NCBI GenBank assembly: GCA_034111025.1
Contig: JAWUYB010000014.1
Span: forward strand, 1 to 31,472
DNA: 31,472 nt
Origin: CAJXJP01 sp034111025
GTDB taxonomy: Bacteria; Patescibacteriota; Gracilibacteria; BD1-5; UBA6164
Reading direction: 5' to 3'
Shown: positions 1-10,605 of the stretch, in pieces
How positions within the stretch are numbered: the first letter of the stretch is position 1
Layout: each line of letters begins with the position of its first letter
The notes under the pieces: model-generated
Seen by the model: the letters and a program-made list of their open reading frames with translations, nothing else
Database searches by the model: none
Told to the model about the DNA's origin: nothing
Program-made: the position numbers and the translations under genes

Positions 1-2
1 CT

Positions 3-212
3 ATTGCTGTAATTGCTGCTGGAGATGCTGTAATTGCAATTACTAGTGATTCTATCGGTAACGATGATGAAACATATAGAATTGAAGCAACTGCTGAAGC
101 TAGTTATAGATTAGTTAAAGAAGGTGTTCAATACTCTGTTAACTCAGTTGGAACATTCTCAACTAAACTAGAAAATACTTTATCTGTTGGACAATATGCT
201 GAATCTAATTAA
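3..212 (+). CDS. C-terminal end of an unknown protein (5' truncated)
   Basis: Open from the window edge to TAA; 69 residues are visible. The sequence is rich in Ala, Ser, Thr, Val and acidic residues and has no membrane segment, which fits the tail of an exported or surface protein, but no family is recognised. All visible glycines use GGN and none use TGA. In this window that pattern is shared with EF-Tu and ribosomal proteins, so high expression is inferred. A strong hairpin terminator follows about 40 bases after the stop. Confidence 0.75.
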   Translation: MAVIAAGDAVIAITSDSIGNDDETYRIEATAEASYRLVKEGVQYSVNSVGTFSTKLENTLSVGQYAESN

Positions 213-253
213 TTCACTATTTCCAAATAATAGAATATAATCTATCATTTAGA

Positions 254-291
254 GAAAAATACCCTTTTCAAAAGAAAGGGGTATTTTTTTT
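254..291 (+). terminator. Rho-independent terminator
   Basis: The stem pairs AAAATACCC with GGGTATTTT, extended inside by TTT/AAA, and is followed by a run of T. It ends the transcript of the partial gene at the window start. Confidence 0.85.
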
Positions 292-305
292 GTGTAAAAA
301 TCTGC

Positions 306-332
306 TTGTAGTTTTGTAAATATAGTTATACT
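306..332 (+). promoter_or_regulatory. Possible promoter for the gene at 363
   Basis: TTGTAG (306-311) and TATACT (327-332) are 15 bases apart, 30 bases before the ATG. The -10 box is good; the spacing is short. Confidence 0.35.
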
Positions 333-362
333 TTAGAGACTTATATTATATATACAAGACAT

Positions 363-1673
363 ATGAAGATATTGATGAAAATGCTAGTGATACTATTGGG
401 TTTTTTTATTTTGATGATACCAGTATTCTGAGAAAATAATATATCACAAAAGGTATGAGAACTAAAAAACTGAGATACATATATCGAAATCATAGATAGA
501 TTTATTGAACAAAATAAAACTGATGAACAAAGACTGATAACGGTACAAGAAAAACTTCAAGTTATTCTAGAGAACTTTGAACAAAATAAATATATATCTA
601 TATTTGAATATTTGAATCAACAGATTTCTGTTATACTTCAACTACAATCTATATGAGAAGATATAGATAATATAATAGATGAAGTGATTATTGATGAAGT
701 AACTATAGAAAAAAATAATTCATCAGTAGATAATATAATATTATTTCCTGGTTTTGATAATTTATATAATGATCAAGATAAAAATATACTCGGAGGAACT
801 GAAGTAGAAATATATAGTGCAGATATAAATGCTCGATTAGAAGAGATAGAAATATGAAAAGTAATCATATATATAAATACAACAAATCCTGCTTGACTAA
901 AAAATAGTATAGACGATGCAAAACTCTATTTGGAGTGAAGTATGTTAGATGAGAGTAGTTGATGAAAAATCGATGTAATAAGTGCATCACAAATAAAAAT
1001 AGAGTTTAGTAATATGAAAGACTTTATTCTGACAAGAAATAAAAGAGAATACAGAATAGCTCTCAAAACTCATAACATATGACAAGACTACTTAGGAGAA
1101 ATAGTTGATAACTTTTATGTGACGAGAGTCTGATTTGATGATATAAAATGACTCACAACATGAGATAGTCTTTCTGAGATTTCATTTACTCAAAAATGAG
1201 CAAATAATAGTGTATTACCTATTGAGCTAATAATTAATCAAAATAATTATTCATGAATAAATAGTGTAGAATTTAATATATTATGAAATTTTTGAAATAA
1301 TTTAGCTTATCAAAGTTGAAATAATAAGTCTGTTAATATAGAAGAATTAAGATTTAGACCTTATTGATCTCAATATTTAGATGAATATAGTTATGAGTTA
1401 ATTAATAGAGATTTTCCTGAACAAAGTGTTGTTGGAGTCTATAGTAATTGATTTCTCACTTTTGAAGTTTCAGATTTAGGAGAAAATGCAAGAACTATTA
1501 CTGACTCTAAAAACTGAGAAGATTTTGAGATAAGTATGACTCATCCAATAAGAAAAGATAATATTAATTTGAATCTTCAAAGAGATTGAATACTATTTAC
1601 AATAAGTAATCATCTATGACCAATAACTACTAGGTTTGAAAAAACTATAGACTTAGAATCTAATAATAATTAA
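363..1673 (+). CDS. Secreted protein of unknown function, 436 aa
   Basis: Reading TGA as Gly gives one open frame from ATG 363 to TAA. The first 22 residues are a signal peptide: a Lys-containing start, a Leu/Ile/Phe-rich core, then Val-Phe-Gly near the cleavage site. The next ~90 residues are Glu/Gln-rich and probably helical. From about residue 150 the sequence changes to Asn/Ser/Thr/Ile-rich segments typical of beta-sandwich extracellular domains. There is no C-terminal anchor or recognised domain. More than 25 glycines are TGA. It lies 13 bases upstream of a lipoprotein gene on the same strand, so the two may form a cell-surface operon. Function unknown. Confidence 0.85.
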
Positions 1674-1686
1674 TTAATATAGCTAT

Positions 1687-2262
1687 ATGAAAAAAATATT
1701 TATAACTGCATGTATCTCATTACTTTTAGTGTCTTGTACTCCACCTAAAACTATTGAAATAACACAAGAATACTTTGATGCTCAATATACACAGGAAGAT
1801 AGAAGTATTAATTTGGAAGATAAAAATATTAAAGGGTTTATTAGTTTAAATGAATTCAAAAGTGATATAGAAATAAATAATATTTATTTATCAAATAATA
1901 AAATCGATATAATAAATGTATCAGACTTTGATAAACTATGAAAACTTAGTATAGCTAATAATAATATAAGATTTATTACTGATTTAGATTTACCAGATAA
2001 AATTCGTCATTTAGATATTTCAAATAACAAAATAAATTCATTAGAATGATTAGAAGTATATACTCAAATGAAAACATTAAACATATCTAATAATAATCTA
2101 ACTGATGAAGATTTAAAAAATATTTCTAAATTTCAAAAATTAATATTTTTAAAAATAGATTGAAATAATTTTTCTCCAGAAGTAGTAAATAAAATCAATA
2201 TCTTAAACTCTAGATTTTTAACTGTAAACCAAGACCCATTTGAAAAAAACACTCTTAACTAG
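1687..2262 (+). CDS. Leucine-rich-repeat lipoprotein, 191 aa
   Basis: The start MKKIFITACISLLLVSC is a lipoprotein signal with lipobox LVSC, so Cys17 should be lipidated. From about residue 60 there are 4-5 leucine-rich repeats of ~22 residues, each with an LxxLxIxxN-type core (YLSNNKI, SIANNNI, LDISNNKI, LNISNNN). This is the consensus of bacterial, SDS22-like LRRs, which bind proteins. The protein is probably displayed on the outer face of the membrane and binds a partner; the partner is unknown. The frame requires TGA as Gly at residues 85, 121 and 162. The TAG stop lies inside the terminator hairpin. Confidence 0.9.
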
Positions 2263-2276
2263 AGTGTTTTTTATTT
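2246..2276 (+). terminator. Terminator overlapping the lipoprotein stop codon
   Basis: The perfect stem AAAACACTCT / AGAGTGTTTT has the loop TAACT, which contains part of the stop codon, and is followed by T-rich sequence. Confidence 0.85.
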
Positions 2277-2288
2277 ATCTAACAACTA

Positions 2289-2296
2289 GACCGGTC
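2289..2296. repeat. GACCGGTC palindrome, copy 1
   Basis: The 8-mer occurs five times in the window. This is the only intergenic copy, 64 bases before the transposase ATG. Confidence 0.7.
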
Positions 2297-2359
2297 CAAT
2301 ATTTGCATTTTGATTCAGTTTATCATATACTAGTATTAATACTTTTTAATAACTCACTT

Positions 2360-2893
2360 ATGTGAAATGCAAGAGTAGAGTTTTTAGAAAACTCTTATTA
2401 TCATATATTTAATACAAGCTTTACAAAGCAAGAGCTTTTTCATAATGATGAAGAATTGAATAAATTTTATGAACTGATTATAAAATACCTTGAATTGTAT
2501 CCAAGTATAAAACTTGTTTCATATTCTCTTGTGCCACATCATTTTCATATTGTTATTAAAAATATTGATACAGGATATAATTTATCTGAGTTCATGAGAA
2601 AAATACAAGTTTCATATGCAACTTGGTATAAAAAAAGATATCCATCAGAATTTAAACATCCAGTTTTTCTATGAAGATTTCAATCATTAAGAATTGTAGA
2701 TAAAGACTTCTTATATAAAACTTTATCATTTGTGAATTATTTACCTCTAAAATATAAGCTCTGTAATGAAATTTGAGAATATTTATATACTTCCTATCAT
2801 AAATTATCTAAAAATTGATCTCAGCCTTATTTAAAAGAAATAGTGACTCATTTTGAAGAATTAGAATCAAAATTAAAGAAAATGAATGATTAG
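2360..2893 (+). CDS. REP-associated Y1 transposase (IS200-like), 177 aa
   Basis: The Y1_Tnp (HUH) fold is recognisable throughout. It has an N-terminal YYHIFN strand (residues 13-18), the metal-binding HUH motif H61-F-H63 in PHHFHIVI, a helix with the candidate catalytic tyrosine (Y86 or Y90 in SYATWY), and the C-terminal GRFQSLRIVD...FVNYLP block typical of RAYT proteins rather than of mobile IS200 TnpA. RAYTs nick and rejoin single-stranded DNA at short palindromic repeats and are usually domesticated. No left and right IS ends are seen. ATG 2360 is chosen because the family normally starts about 12 residues before YYH. TGA is Gly at residues 2, 105, 137 and 150. Confidence 0.88.
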
Positions 2894-2943
2894 TTTTATT
2901 ACAGAAGTTAAAAACTATAAAATACTATCATTATAAATGGAAT

Positions 2944-2981
2944 AAAAAACAGAATGAAATAATATTTCATTCTGTTTTTTT
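2944..2981. terminator. Bidirectional terminator
   Basis: A 17-bp perfect stem (AAAAAACAGAATGAAAT paired with its complement) with loop AAT and A/T tracts on both sides serves the transposase gene (plus) and the peptidyl-prolyl isomerase gene (minus), which converge here. Confidence 0.9.
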
Positions 2982-2998
2982 ATTCTATTTATTTGAAA

Positions 2999-4024
2999 TT
3001 ATATAATATCAATAATTTCAATTTCAAAAGTAAGAGTTTTTCCAGATAATGCATGATTAGTATCAACTATAATATCTTCACCTTTTACTTCTTTTATTTT
3101 GAATATCCCAAATTGAGTAGGGAGTTCATTTCAAGCTTCTAATTTAATACCAGCTTTCTCAAAACTTGCTAAATCTTTTTTAGCCATAGTTTGTGTTTTT
3201 TCTTCATCATATTCACCATATGCATCACTTGGTTTTAAAACAAGAGTTTTAGTAGCACCTATTTTCATACCAACTACTCAAGCATCAAAACCAGGAATCA
3301 TTTGTCCAGCTCCTACAGTAAAGTTAAGTGTTTCACCTCTATCATGAGAAGAATCAAATTTAGATCCATCTTCTAAGGTTCCAGTATAATGAACAGCTAT
3401 ATTATCATCTTTTTTGATAGCTTTATTACTATTATCTATAATTTCCTTAGTATTTTCTTTATTAACTTTTGCAATTTCAGCTTCTAAATCAAATGTATAA
3501 TCTTTTAGAGATCAGTTTTTATATTCTTTTACATCAACTGAAATCATTTTTACTTCTTTTTCAGGTTTATCAGATCTATCAGTTTTTACTTTGATAATTT
3601 TATCTACATTATCTAATCCTTCTACAACTTGACCAAATACAGCATGTTTATTATTTAGGAAACCATTATCTACTTGGTTGATAAAAAATTGACTTCAATT
3701 TGTATTTGGACCTGAATTAGCCATTGATAGAGAATAAGGTATATTTTTTAAGTCAGAATTAAATTCATCATCAAATTTTTCTCAATAAATAGACTCTCCT
3801 CACATACCGGTCCCAGTTGGATCTCCACCTTGAATCATAAATGATTTTATGATTCTATGGAAAATTATACCATTATAGTATCATTTTTGAGCTAGTCCCA
3901 TAAAATTTAGACTTGTTTTTGGAACTTGTTCTCTAAACATTTTAACAGTTATTGTACCATTAGTTGTTTTAATTACTACTGCTATATCTCAATTTTCTAA
4001 TTTACTTGTTTGATTAAAAGTCAT
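2999..4024 (-). CDS. Cytoplasmic cyclophilin-FKBP fusion (peptidyl-prolyl isomerase), 341 aa
   Basis: Two different prolyl-isomerase families are joined in one protein. Residues 14-165 are a cyclophilin: FHRIIKSFMIQGGDP with catalytic Arg57, then SMANSGPNTNGSQFFI and HAVFGQVVEG. Residues 205-341 are an FKBP of the SlyD type: VHYTGTLEDGSKFDSS, GAGQMIPGFD, GMKIGATKT, and the end VDTNHALSGKTLTFEIEI, which implies a SlyD-like flap insert. There is no signal peptide, so it is cytoplasmic and probably a folding chaperone. It lies 9 bases downstream of a lipoprotein paralogue, so the two are probably co-transcribed after mfd. Many glycines are GGN, with some TGA. Confidence 0.92.
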
Positions 4025-4033
4025 CGATTATTT

Positions 4034-5278
4034 TTAGTTTACAAAATATTTTAGTTCTATTTCAAAGTTTAGGTTTTTACCAGCTAATGGATGATTTGCA
4101 TCAATAACTACGTCTGTTTCTGTTACTGATATTATCATAATTTCACCTTGAGGAGTAGGTAATACGTTTCAAGCTTCTAATTTGATACCAGCATCTATAA
4201 ATGTTTGTAACTCTGACATAGGGACATTTTGAGTAATAGTTTCATCATGTTCTCAGTATCATTCACTTGGTGATAATGTTACTGTTTTTTTATCTCAAAT
4301 TTTCATACCTTTTATAGCATTACTAAAACCTGGTATTATTCATTCTTGATCAATTGTAAAATCAAAACTTGTATCAGAATCAAAATTACTATCTATTTGA
4401 GTTCCATCTTCGAGAGTAAGATTATATTTTACTCATACCAAGTCTCAACTTTTAGCGACCTTACTATTGATTTCTAGTTCTTTTTTTTCAGAAATTTCTT
4501 TATTTTTTAGTATAGCGTCTTGTTTTGATTGTTCTAAATCTTCAATTATATAAGTTTCTAATTTTCCATTTATATCTTTATATAATTCAATATCTTGAAT
4601 AATCACCGTATCGTTTGGTTTCCCTGTAGCAGGATTTCAAGGTACAAGAGCAATCTTTTCAACTACATCCATACCTTCTATAACTAAACCAAACACTGCA
4701 TGTTTAGAGCTAAGAGGAGACTTATTATAATCTAAGTTTGTATTATTTCATTGATTAATGAAAAATTGACTTCCGTTCGTATTAGGACCAGAGTTAGCCA
4801 TAGAAATTGTTCATGGAGTATTGCTTAATGTAGAATCAAATTCATCATCAAATTTATCTCAGTATATTGATTTTCATCATTGACCTGTACCAAGTGGATC
4901 TCCTCACTGAATCATAAAACCATTTATAATTCTATGAAAAGTAACTCAATCATAATAATTATTTTGAGCATGAATAATAAAGTTTGCTACTGTTTTAGGA
5001 ACTTTATCAGGATATAACTCTAGAGTTATATCTCAGTGAGAAGTTATCATTTTAGCTATAATAACATTCTCAATTTTTTCAGAACTACTTACTTGAGATT
5101 CTTCTTTAATATTTTCTTCATTTCATGTATTATTTACTGATTTATCATCAGATTTATTTTCAGTTTTGTTTGTAATAATTTCATTTTCTCCTGGAGTAGA
5201 TTCTATATCATTATTAACAACTTTCCCACAACTTGTTAACAATAATGTTAAAAGAAGTAGTATTGATAAATTTTTCAT
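4034..5278 (-). CDS. Lipoprotein cyclophilin-FKBP fusion (peptidyl-prolyl isomerase), 414 aa
   Basis: Start MKNLSILLLLTLLLTSCGK gives a lipobox LTSC with Cys17. An acidic, Asn/Glu-rich linker follows to about residue 75, then a cyclophilin domain (VTFHRIINGFMIQGGDP, SMANSGPNTNGSQFFI, KHAVFGLVIEG), a charged helical spacer, and a SlyD-type FKBP domain (VKYNLTLEDGTQIDSNF, GIIPGF, GMKIGDKKT) ending in DANHPLAGKNLNFEIEL. It is thus the extracytoplasmic twin of the next gene and should help fold exported proteins at the membrane surface. It starts 39 bases after the mfd stop. The paralogues share domain order, so they arose by duplication; only this one gained an export signal, or the other lost it. 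Confidence 0.92.
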
Positions 5279-5317
5279 ATATATATAATTTAAAAATTAG
5301 TATTAAGAGTATAGTTT

Positions 5318-8300
5318 TTATGCCTTTTTTTTCAACTTTATCTTTTTTTTCTCAGTTATTTTTTTTCAAGAAAATATTCACTTAAGATAAGTTAAAAAAT
5401 CGTATTCATTTTTGAATTTTTTAACGGAAGCTCTTATTCTATAGAGCTTATTTACTTCAAATTTCACTTCATGGTCGAGCTTCAAAAATGATTTTAATTC
5501 ATCTAGTGTTATGTCTTGGGTAAATTCTATTTGGTAATTAATTCATAACTTTCTAATAGAAATTATCTTATATTCTGGAGCCTTTAATTTTATCTCTAAT
5601 AAATCAAAAAAGTTTTGAGTTTCTAAAGATACATTTGGGTTTATTTCTTTAAAGTCGCTAATAATATTTTCTAAATCTTCTCTCTCCTCAAGACTTTCAA
5701 TTTCTCTGTAAAAATTTATTTTATCAAGTTCTGAATGAAATAAATTATTATCAATAAATGCAGATATTTGAAGATCAATACTAGTATTTATATTTTGTTT
5801 TTGATAAGATAATTCTTTATTTTTATCGGTATTTTCTATATTTAGACCGGTCCTCTTTATTTCTTCTATTTTATTTTCTAGCATTTCTAGATAAAGATTT
5901 ATTCAAATTTCTGCTTGTTGACCACTTTGTTTTATACCGAGTATATCTCATCATCATCTTATTTCTAAGTCTTTAATAGCCAATTCAAATCATGCTCATA
6001 AATGACTATAGTCTACAATTGTCTTTAATCTCTTTGCAGCATCGTCTTTGATTTTATCTCTATTGAATAATAGATAACAATATCATTGAATATCACTTCT
6101 TCATACTCTTCAACGCAATTGATGTATTTGAGAAATTCAAAAATTATAAGCATCATTGATAAAAATAGTATTTACATTTGAAAAATCTATACCATTTTCT
6201 ATTACTGTAGTTGCTAATAATATATCATATTCTCTTTTTTTAAATGAAAGTATTCTTTTCTCTAATTGGTCTCCAGCTAACTGCCCATGTGCTATAACTA
6301 TTTTTTTTCAAGGAAATATTTTAGCAAGGCTTATTTTTTGAGTTTCAATAGTAGAAACCTTATTGTGTATAAAAAATAATTGTCATCATCTGTTGAGTTC
6401 TCTTGTTCAGGCTTCATATATAACTTTGTCATCATACTTAGAAACGACAGTCTCAATTGCTTGTCTTCCAAAAGGAGCAGTAGTCAACATAGACATTGAT
6501 TTTACTCAATTTAAAGCCATATTTAGACTACGAGGTATAGGTGTTGCAGACAAAGATAAGACATCAATATTTTTACGAACTGACTTTATTTTGTCTTTAT
6601 CTTTGACTCAAAACTTATGCTCTTCATCTATGACTAATACTCATAAATCTTTAAATTCAACATCTTGACTGAGTAGTTTATGTGTTCAAACTATGAGGTC
6701 AATTTTTCATTCTTTGAGTCTTTGTAAGGTAGACTTAACATTTTTTGCAGTCTCAAAACGAGTAAGTATTCATATATTAAATGGGAAATCAGCAAAACGG
6801 GAAAGCGATTTTTCATAATGTTCATATGCAAGTACCACAAGAGGAGAAATAAGAGCAGCTTGTTTCCCATTTATCATTGATTTGAATATTGCTGCAAAGG
6901 CAATTTCTGTTTTTCAGAAACCAACATCTCAAGAAACTAATCTATCCATTGGTTTATCAGATTCCATATCATTGAATATTTCTCTTATTATATTTATTTG
7001 ATCATCTGTATAAGTGTATTCAAATGTATTAAAAAACTTTGTTTCTTCTTCTGGAATTGCTAAAAATTTATATCATTTCTCCAGAGCTCTTTGTGCATAT
7101 GCTTCTAATAATTCATGAGCAATTTCTTCTACATTTTCATTTACTTTTTTAAGTTTTTTTTCCCACTCTTGAGTAGATAATCATGTTAGTTTTGGATTCT
7201 CTAATCAAACATATTTATTTATTCTACTTACTTCTGTTATAGGTATAAATAATTTATCATCATTTTTATACAAGAGTTCTATATACTCTTTTTTTATAAT
7301 ATTATTTGTTCACAGTTGCAGTTGTTTTTCTATGATTTGTTGAAAAATTCAAATACCATGATCTACATGTACGATATAATCTCAAGGTTTTATTTGCATA
7401 AGTAAATCGAGTTTTTTCCCCATTTTTCTATTCACCCTCTTTTTAACAAAGATACGGGATATATTATCATCACATATATAAAAACTATCAAATGTTTGAA
7501 AGCTTTTAAGAGTATTAATATCTGTATCTATAATTTTTACATCATCAAAATTATTATATTCTATAAAGTTTTTTAAGGCTTTTATATTTTTTGTATATAC
7601 TACTTTTTTTGAGAATTGTTTATTTTCAAATAAATGTTTTAAATCATCTATTGTATCTAAGAAAACATCTGTTATACCTAAATTTACCTCTATTCTGTCG
7701 GATTGAGAAAAATTATGAAAACTTATAGAGTTATTTGACATACTTTCTAGTCATTCATAATTTTGATAAAAATCTAAATTATCTAATATATTAATAGATT
7801 CTTCTAAATATTTTTTATTATCAGCAATATTATTTTTTTGAGATCAAAAAGAATCAAGCTTTATATTATTTCAAATATATAAACAATCTTTTTTTTCTGT
7901 TGTATTTGACTTTAAATCAATGATAAATATATCTTCTATAGTATCTCACCAGAATGTTACTTTAAATGTGTGAGAAGCTCATATGTTAGTGAAATTGAGT
8001 GTATCTCATTGAACAAAAAAGGTTCAACTGTTTCAATGATCAGAATGTTTATATCAATAATCATGGAGTTGTTTTGTAATTGTATCAATTTGTATATCGT
8101 CTCAATTTTTAAAACAGATTAAATTTTTTTCTAAATCATAATTACTCATTGGAAAATTATATTCACATATTTGAGTAGTTGATATATATATTCATATTTT
8201 GTTATGTGAAAGATCAATTAATTGTGAATAATAAATAATATTATGAAAGGCTATTCATAAATAATTACTTATCTTTATATGTTTCGTTAAATTTTTTTCA

Positions 8301-8434
8301 TCTGATATAATATATAAGACCGGTCCTTTGTTTTTCTCTAAAAATTCTTTAATTAAGAGTTGTTTAGAAAAATCATTTCCAGAATTTATATAATGATTAT
8401 TTAGGTGGATTTTTTTCAAATGTGTATATGACAA
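5318..8434 (-). CDS. mfd: Transcription-repair coupling factor Mfd, ~1038 aa
   Basis: Superfamily 2 DNA translocase that removes stalled RNA polymerase at lesions and recruits UvrA. The RNA-polymerase-interaction region is marked by GDYIVHVDHGIGIF (about residue 352). The motor has Walker A SGDVGFGKTE (about 501-510), DEEH box (603-606), SATPIPRSL, TTVIENGIDFSNVNTIF and motif VI QIHQLRGRVGRS, then the C-terminal GAGFELAIKDLEIRGGGDILG and D7-like tail. The N-terminal UvrB-like part is about 130 residues shorter than in E. coli. No ATG lies upstream. I place the start at TTG 8434, just after a TATAAT box at 8448-8453; TTG 8506, preceded by AAGGAG, is in frame and would give 1062 aa. It carries two GACCGGTC sites. 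Confidence 0.92.
5845..5852. repeat. GACCGGTC palindrome, copy 2
   Basis: Lies inside mfd, where it encodes Arg-Thr-Gly-Leu on the minus strand. Confidence 0.7.
8318..8325. repeat. GACCGGTC palindrome, copy 3
   Basis: Lies inside the 5' part of mfd, where it encodes Gly-Pro-Val-Leu. This is a different reading frame from copy 2. Confidence 0.7.
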
Positions 8435-8485
8435 ATTAAGTGTTAGAATTATATGACAAAATCAAAAAAACAAAAGTAAAATATC

Positions 8486-8513
8486 TTTACAAAAGCAATC
8501 TATCAAGTACACT
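8486..8513 (+). promoter_or_regulatory. Possible promoter for tsaB-era operon
   Basis: TTTACA (8486-8491) and TACACT (8508-8513) are 16 bases apart, 28 bases before the tsaB ATG, in the divergent region shared with mfd. The match is moderate. Confidence 0.3.
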
Positions 8514-8540
8514 CCTTGCAATTATTCCTTATTAATATTT

Positions 8541-9107
8541 ATGAATTTATTTATAGATAGTATCTCATCACCATCATATATTTGTATATTTGATAATAAT
8601 AGAAATATTATTTGAGATATTAATATTAATGTAAAATGAAATGAATCTTCTAAAATAATACCTGAACTGTCATTGTTTTTAGAAAATAGTAATATATCAC
8701 AGAATGATATTGAAAATATAGTTGTGGTAAATGGTCCAGGGAGCTTTACCTGAGTAAGAACTACTGTATTAATAGCAAATACATTGAATTATGTTATTAA
8801 AAAACATATGACTGCTGTAAATTATTTTGAATTATTTAATAATTACCCAATTATAAAGTCATCTTCTCGTAGAGATCATTTTGTGAAAATTAATAATAGT
8901 TCAAATATTGAAATAATAGAAAACGAATTATTAGAAAAACATTTAATTAATGATAAAATAACAGTAGTTTTTTGAGAAAGTTGATATAATTTCAAAAATA
9001 TTGAGATTCTTGAAAAAATTGATTATAAACGTATAATACAAGAGTTAGAATTAAAAAAAGATACAAAAATAGAGCCATTATATATAAAGAAACCAAATAT
9101 TTCTTAA
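8541..9107 (+). CDS. tsaB: tRNA threonylcarbamoyladenosine biosynthesis protein TsaB, 188 aa
   Basis: TsaB is the non-catalytic partner of TsaD in the complex that makes t6A37 on tRNAs reading ANN codons. The N-terminal half is clear: MNLFIDSISSPSYICIFD is the first ASKHA strand, and VVVNGPGSFTGVRT (about residues 63-76) is the family signature, with the second and third glycines encoded by GGG and TGA. The C-terminal half is reduced: 188 residues against about 230 in E. coli. It ends in PLYIKKPNIS, matching the usual PxYlR end of TsaB. First gene of a tsaB-PH protein-era set, 9 bases ahead of the next ATG. No Shine-Dalgarno sequence. Confidence 0.9.
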
Positions 9108-9116
9108 ATAACAGTT

Positions 9117-9683
9117 ATGTTACCAATAGAAAATCTCAAAAAATGAGAAAAATTAAATATAGAAATTAGAAGACATTGGATTGTATATGTTATGATTTGA
9201 ATCTATGCTATGGTATGAGTCGTGATATCTATTATAACTTTTAGTTTATTTTGAATGGATTTCTTAAATGTAATATGTAATATTATTTTTTGGATGTACT
9301 TTTCTATGTTTTTATACATTGAATGGCTGAATCATGAATTAGATTTATATATTGTTACCAATAATAGAATAATAGGTGTTGAACAAATTTCATGGATGAA
9401 TAGAATTACCAGAGAATATAATTTATGACAAGTCCAAGAAGTAAGCTCTAAAACAAAAGGTATATTAGCAAATATCTTTAATTATTGAACATTGTCCATA
9501 CAAACAGCATGAGCTAATACTAATAACTTAGATATGGATTTTTGTCCAGACTCTATACAACAAGCAAGAAAAGTTTTAAATATAGTTGATGAATATAGAG
9601 ACAATGAAAACCGTCTTAAATCATGAATGACCTGAGAAATACACCCACATAACCATAACCAAGAAGAAGAATGAAAGAACTAA
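9117..9683 (+). CDS. Bacterial PH-domain membrane protein, 188 aa
   Basis: Two hydrophobic segments (about residues 22-43 and 50-68) are followed by a bPH_2/YdbS-type domain: LYIVTNNRIIGVEQ, a REYNLGQVQEVS stretch, and FNYGTLSIQTAG. This is the usual TNRRii...L..I..v...fG.i.i.TaG layout of the family. The tail is His/Asn/Glu-rich. Such proteins sit in the cytoplasmic membrane; their ligand is unknown. The gene lies between tsaB (9-base gap) and era, whose ATG overlaps its 3' end by 13 bases, so translation of the two may be coupled. About half of its glycines are TGA. Confidence 0.85.
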
Positions 9684-10567
9684 ATCTACAAGATATTCTG
9701 GATAATACCAGTGAATTAAAAGAAAAAAAAGTATGATATGTATCAATTATATGAAGACCAAATGCAGGGAAATCAACATTTGTTAATGCTTTAATCGGAG
9801 AAAAAATATCTATTACAACAAACGTACCTCAAACAACGAGAAATAAAATTTTAGCTATATATAATGATGATGAATCACAAATAATATTTTTTGATACTCC
9901 AGGTATTCATAAATCTACAAAAACATTTAATAATGAAATAAATAACCAAGCAATTTCATCTATAAAAGATGCTGAAATGATTTTATATTTTATTGATTCA
10001 ACTCGTGAAGGATGAAATGAAGAAAATTATATTAAAGAAATAATTTCTACTGTGAAAATTCCAGTTATTAGAATTTATACAAAATGTGATTTGGAAGCAA
10101 AAATTAATATACCAGAATCAGATTCAGTATTTAAGATATCATCAGTGAGTAAAGTAGGTTTTCAGGAACTATTAAATAGAATCAAGAAAAGCTTAGTTAT
10201 GTGACCTACATTTTTTCCTGAGGATTATTATACAAAACAAAGTATGAATTTCCGTATTTCTGAAATTATTCGTGAAAAAGTTTTTCAAAACACAAGAGAA
10301 GAAATACCACATGCAACGTTTATATGAGTTGATGAAATAGAAGATGAAGAAACTATATTAAAAATTGTAGCATATGTTTATGCTGAAAGTGAATCTCAAA
10401 AATATGTACTTATTTGAAAGAATGGATCACTTGTAACTAAAATGTGAAAAGAAGCACGTATAGAACTAGAAAAAATATTTTGAAAAAAAGTATTCCTAGC
10501 ACTTCGTGTTAAGGTTAAGAAAAACTGGAGAAAAGATGAAAGCTTTGGTAAAAATTTATTGAAATAA
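9671..10567 (+). CDS. era: Ribosome-assembly GTPase Era, 298 aa
   Basis: Era binds the 3' end of 16S rRNA and acts in 30S maturation. The G1 motif GRPNAGKSTF (about residues 28-37, first Gly = TGA) is followed by the switch region NVPQTTRNKI, G3 DTPG, G4 as TKCD (the common NKxD with T for N), and G5 SSVS. The C-terminal KH domain is clear: YVLIGKNGSLVTKMGKEAR and LRVKVKKNWRKDE, both diagnostic for Era. The length of 298 is normal. It starts within the upstream gene (13-base overlap) and is followed at once by a terminator, so it ends the operon. Confidence 0.96.
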
Positions 10568-10595
10568 AAAAGAACTCTTATGAGTTCTTTTTTAT
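10566..10595. terminator. Bidirectional terminator after era
   Basis: Stem AAAAAGAACTC / GAGTTCTTTTT with loop TTAT, between convergent era (plus) and the DsbA-like gene (minus). Confidence 0.9.
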
Positions 10596-10605
10596 TTTCG
10601 AAAAA

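Noticed and set aside
2281..2990. Complete IS200/IS605 insertion sequence
   Set aside because: No subterminal hairpins, target site or accessory TnpB gene could be seen; only the transposase gene is supported.
3806..3812. Sixth exact GACCGGTC copy
   Set aside because: Only 7 of 8 bases match (T in place of the first G), and it encodes a conserved Gly-Thr-Gly of cyclophilin, so protein constraint may explain it.
5543..7741. Interrupted helicase fragments suggesting an mfd pseudogene
   Set aside because: All interruptions are TGA at glycine positions; no TAA, TAG or frameshift occurs.
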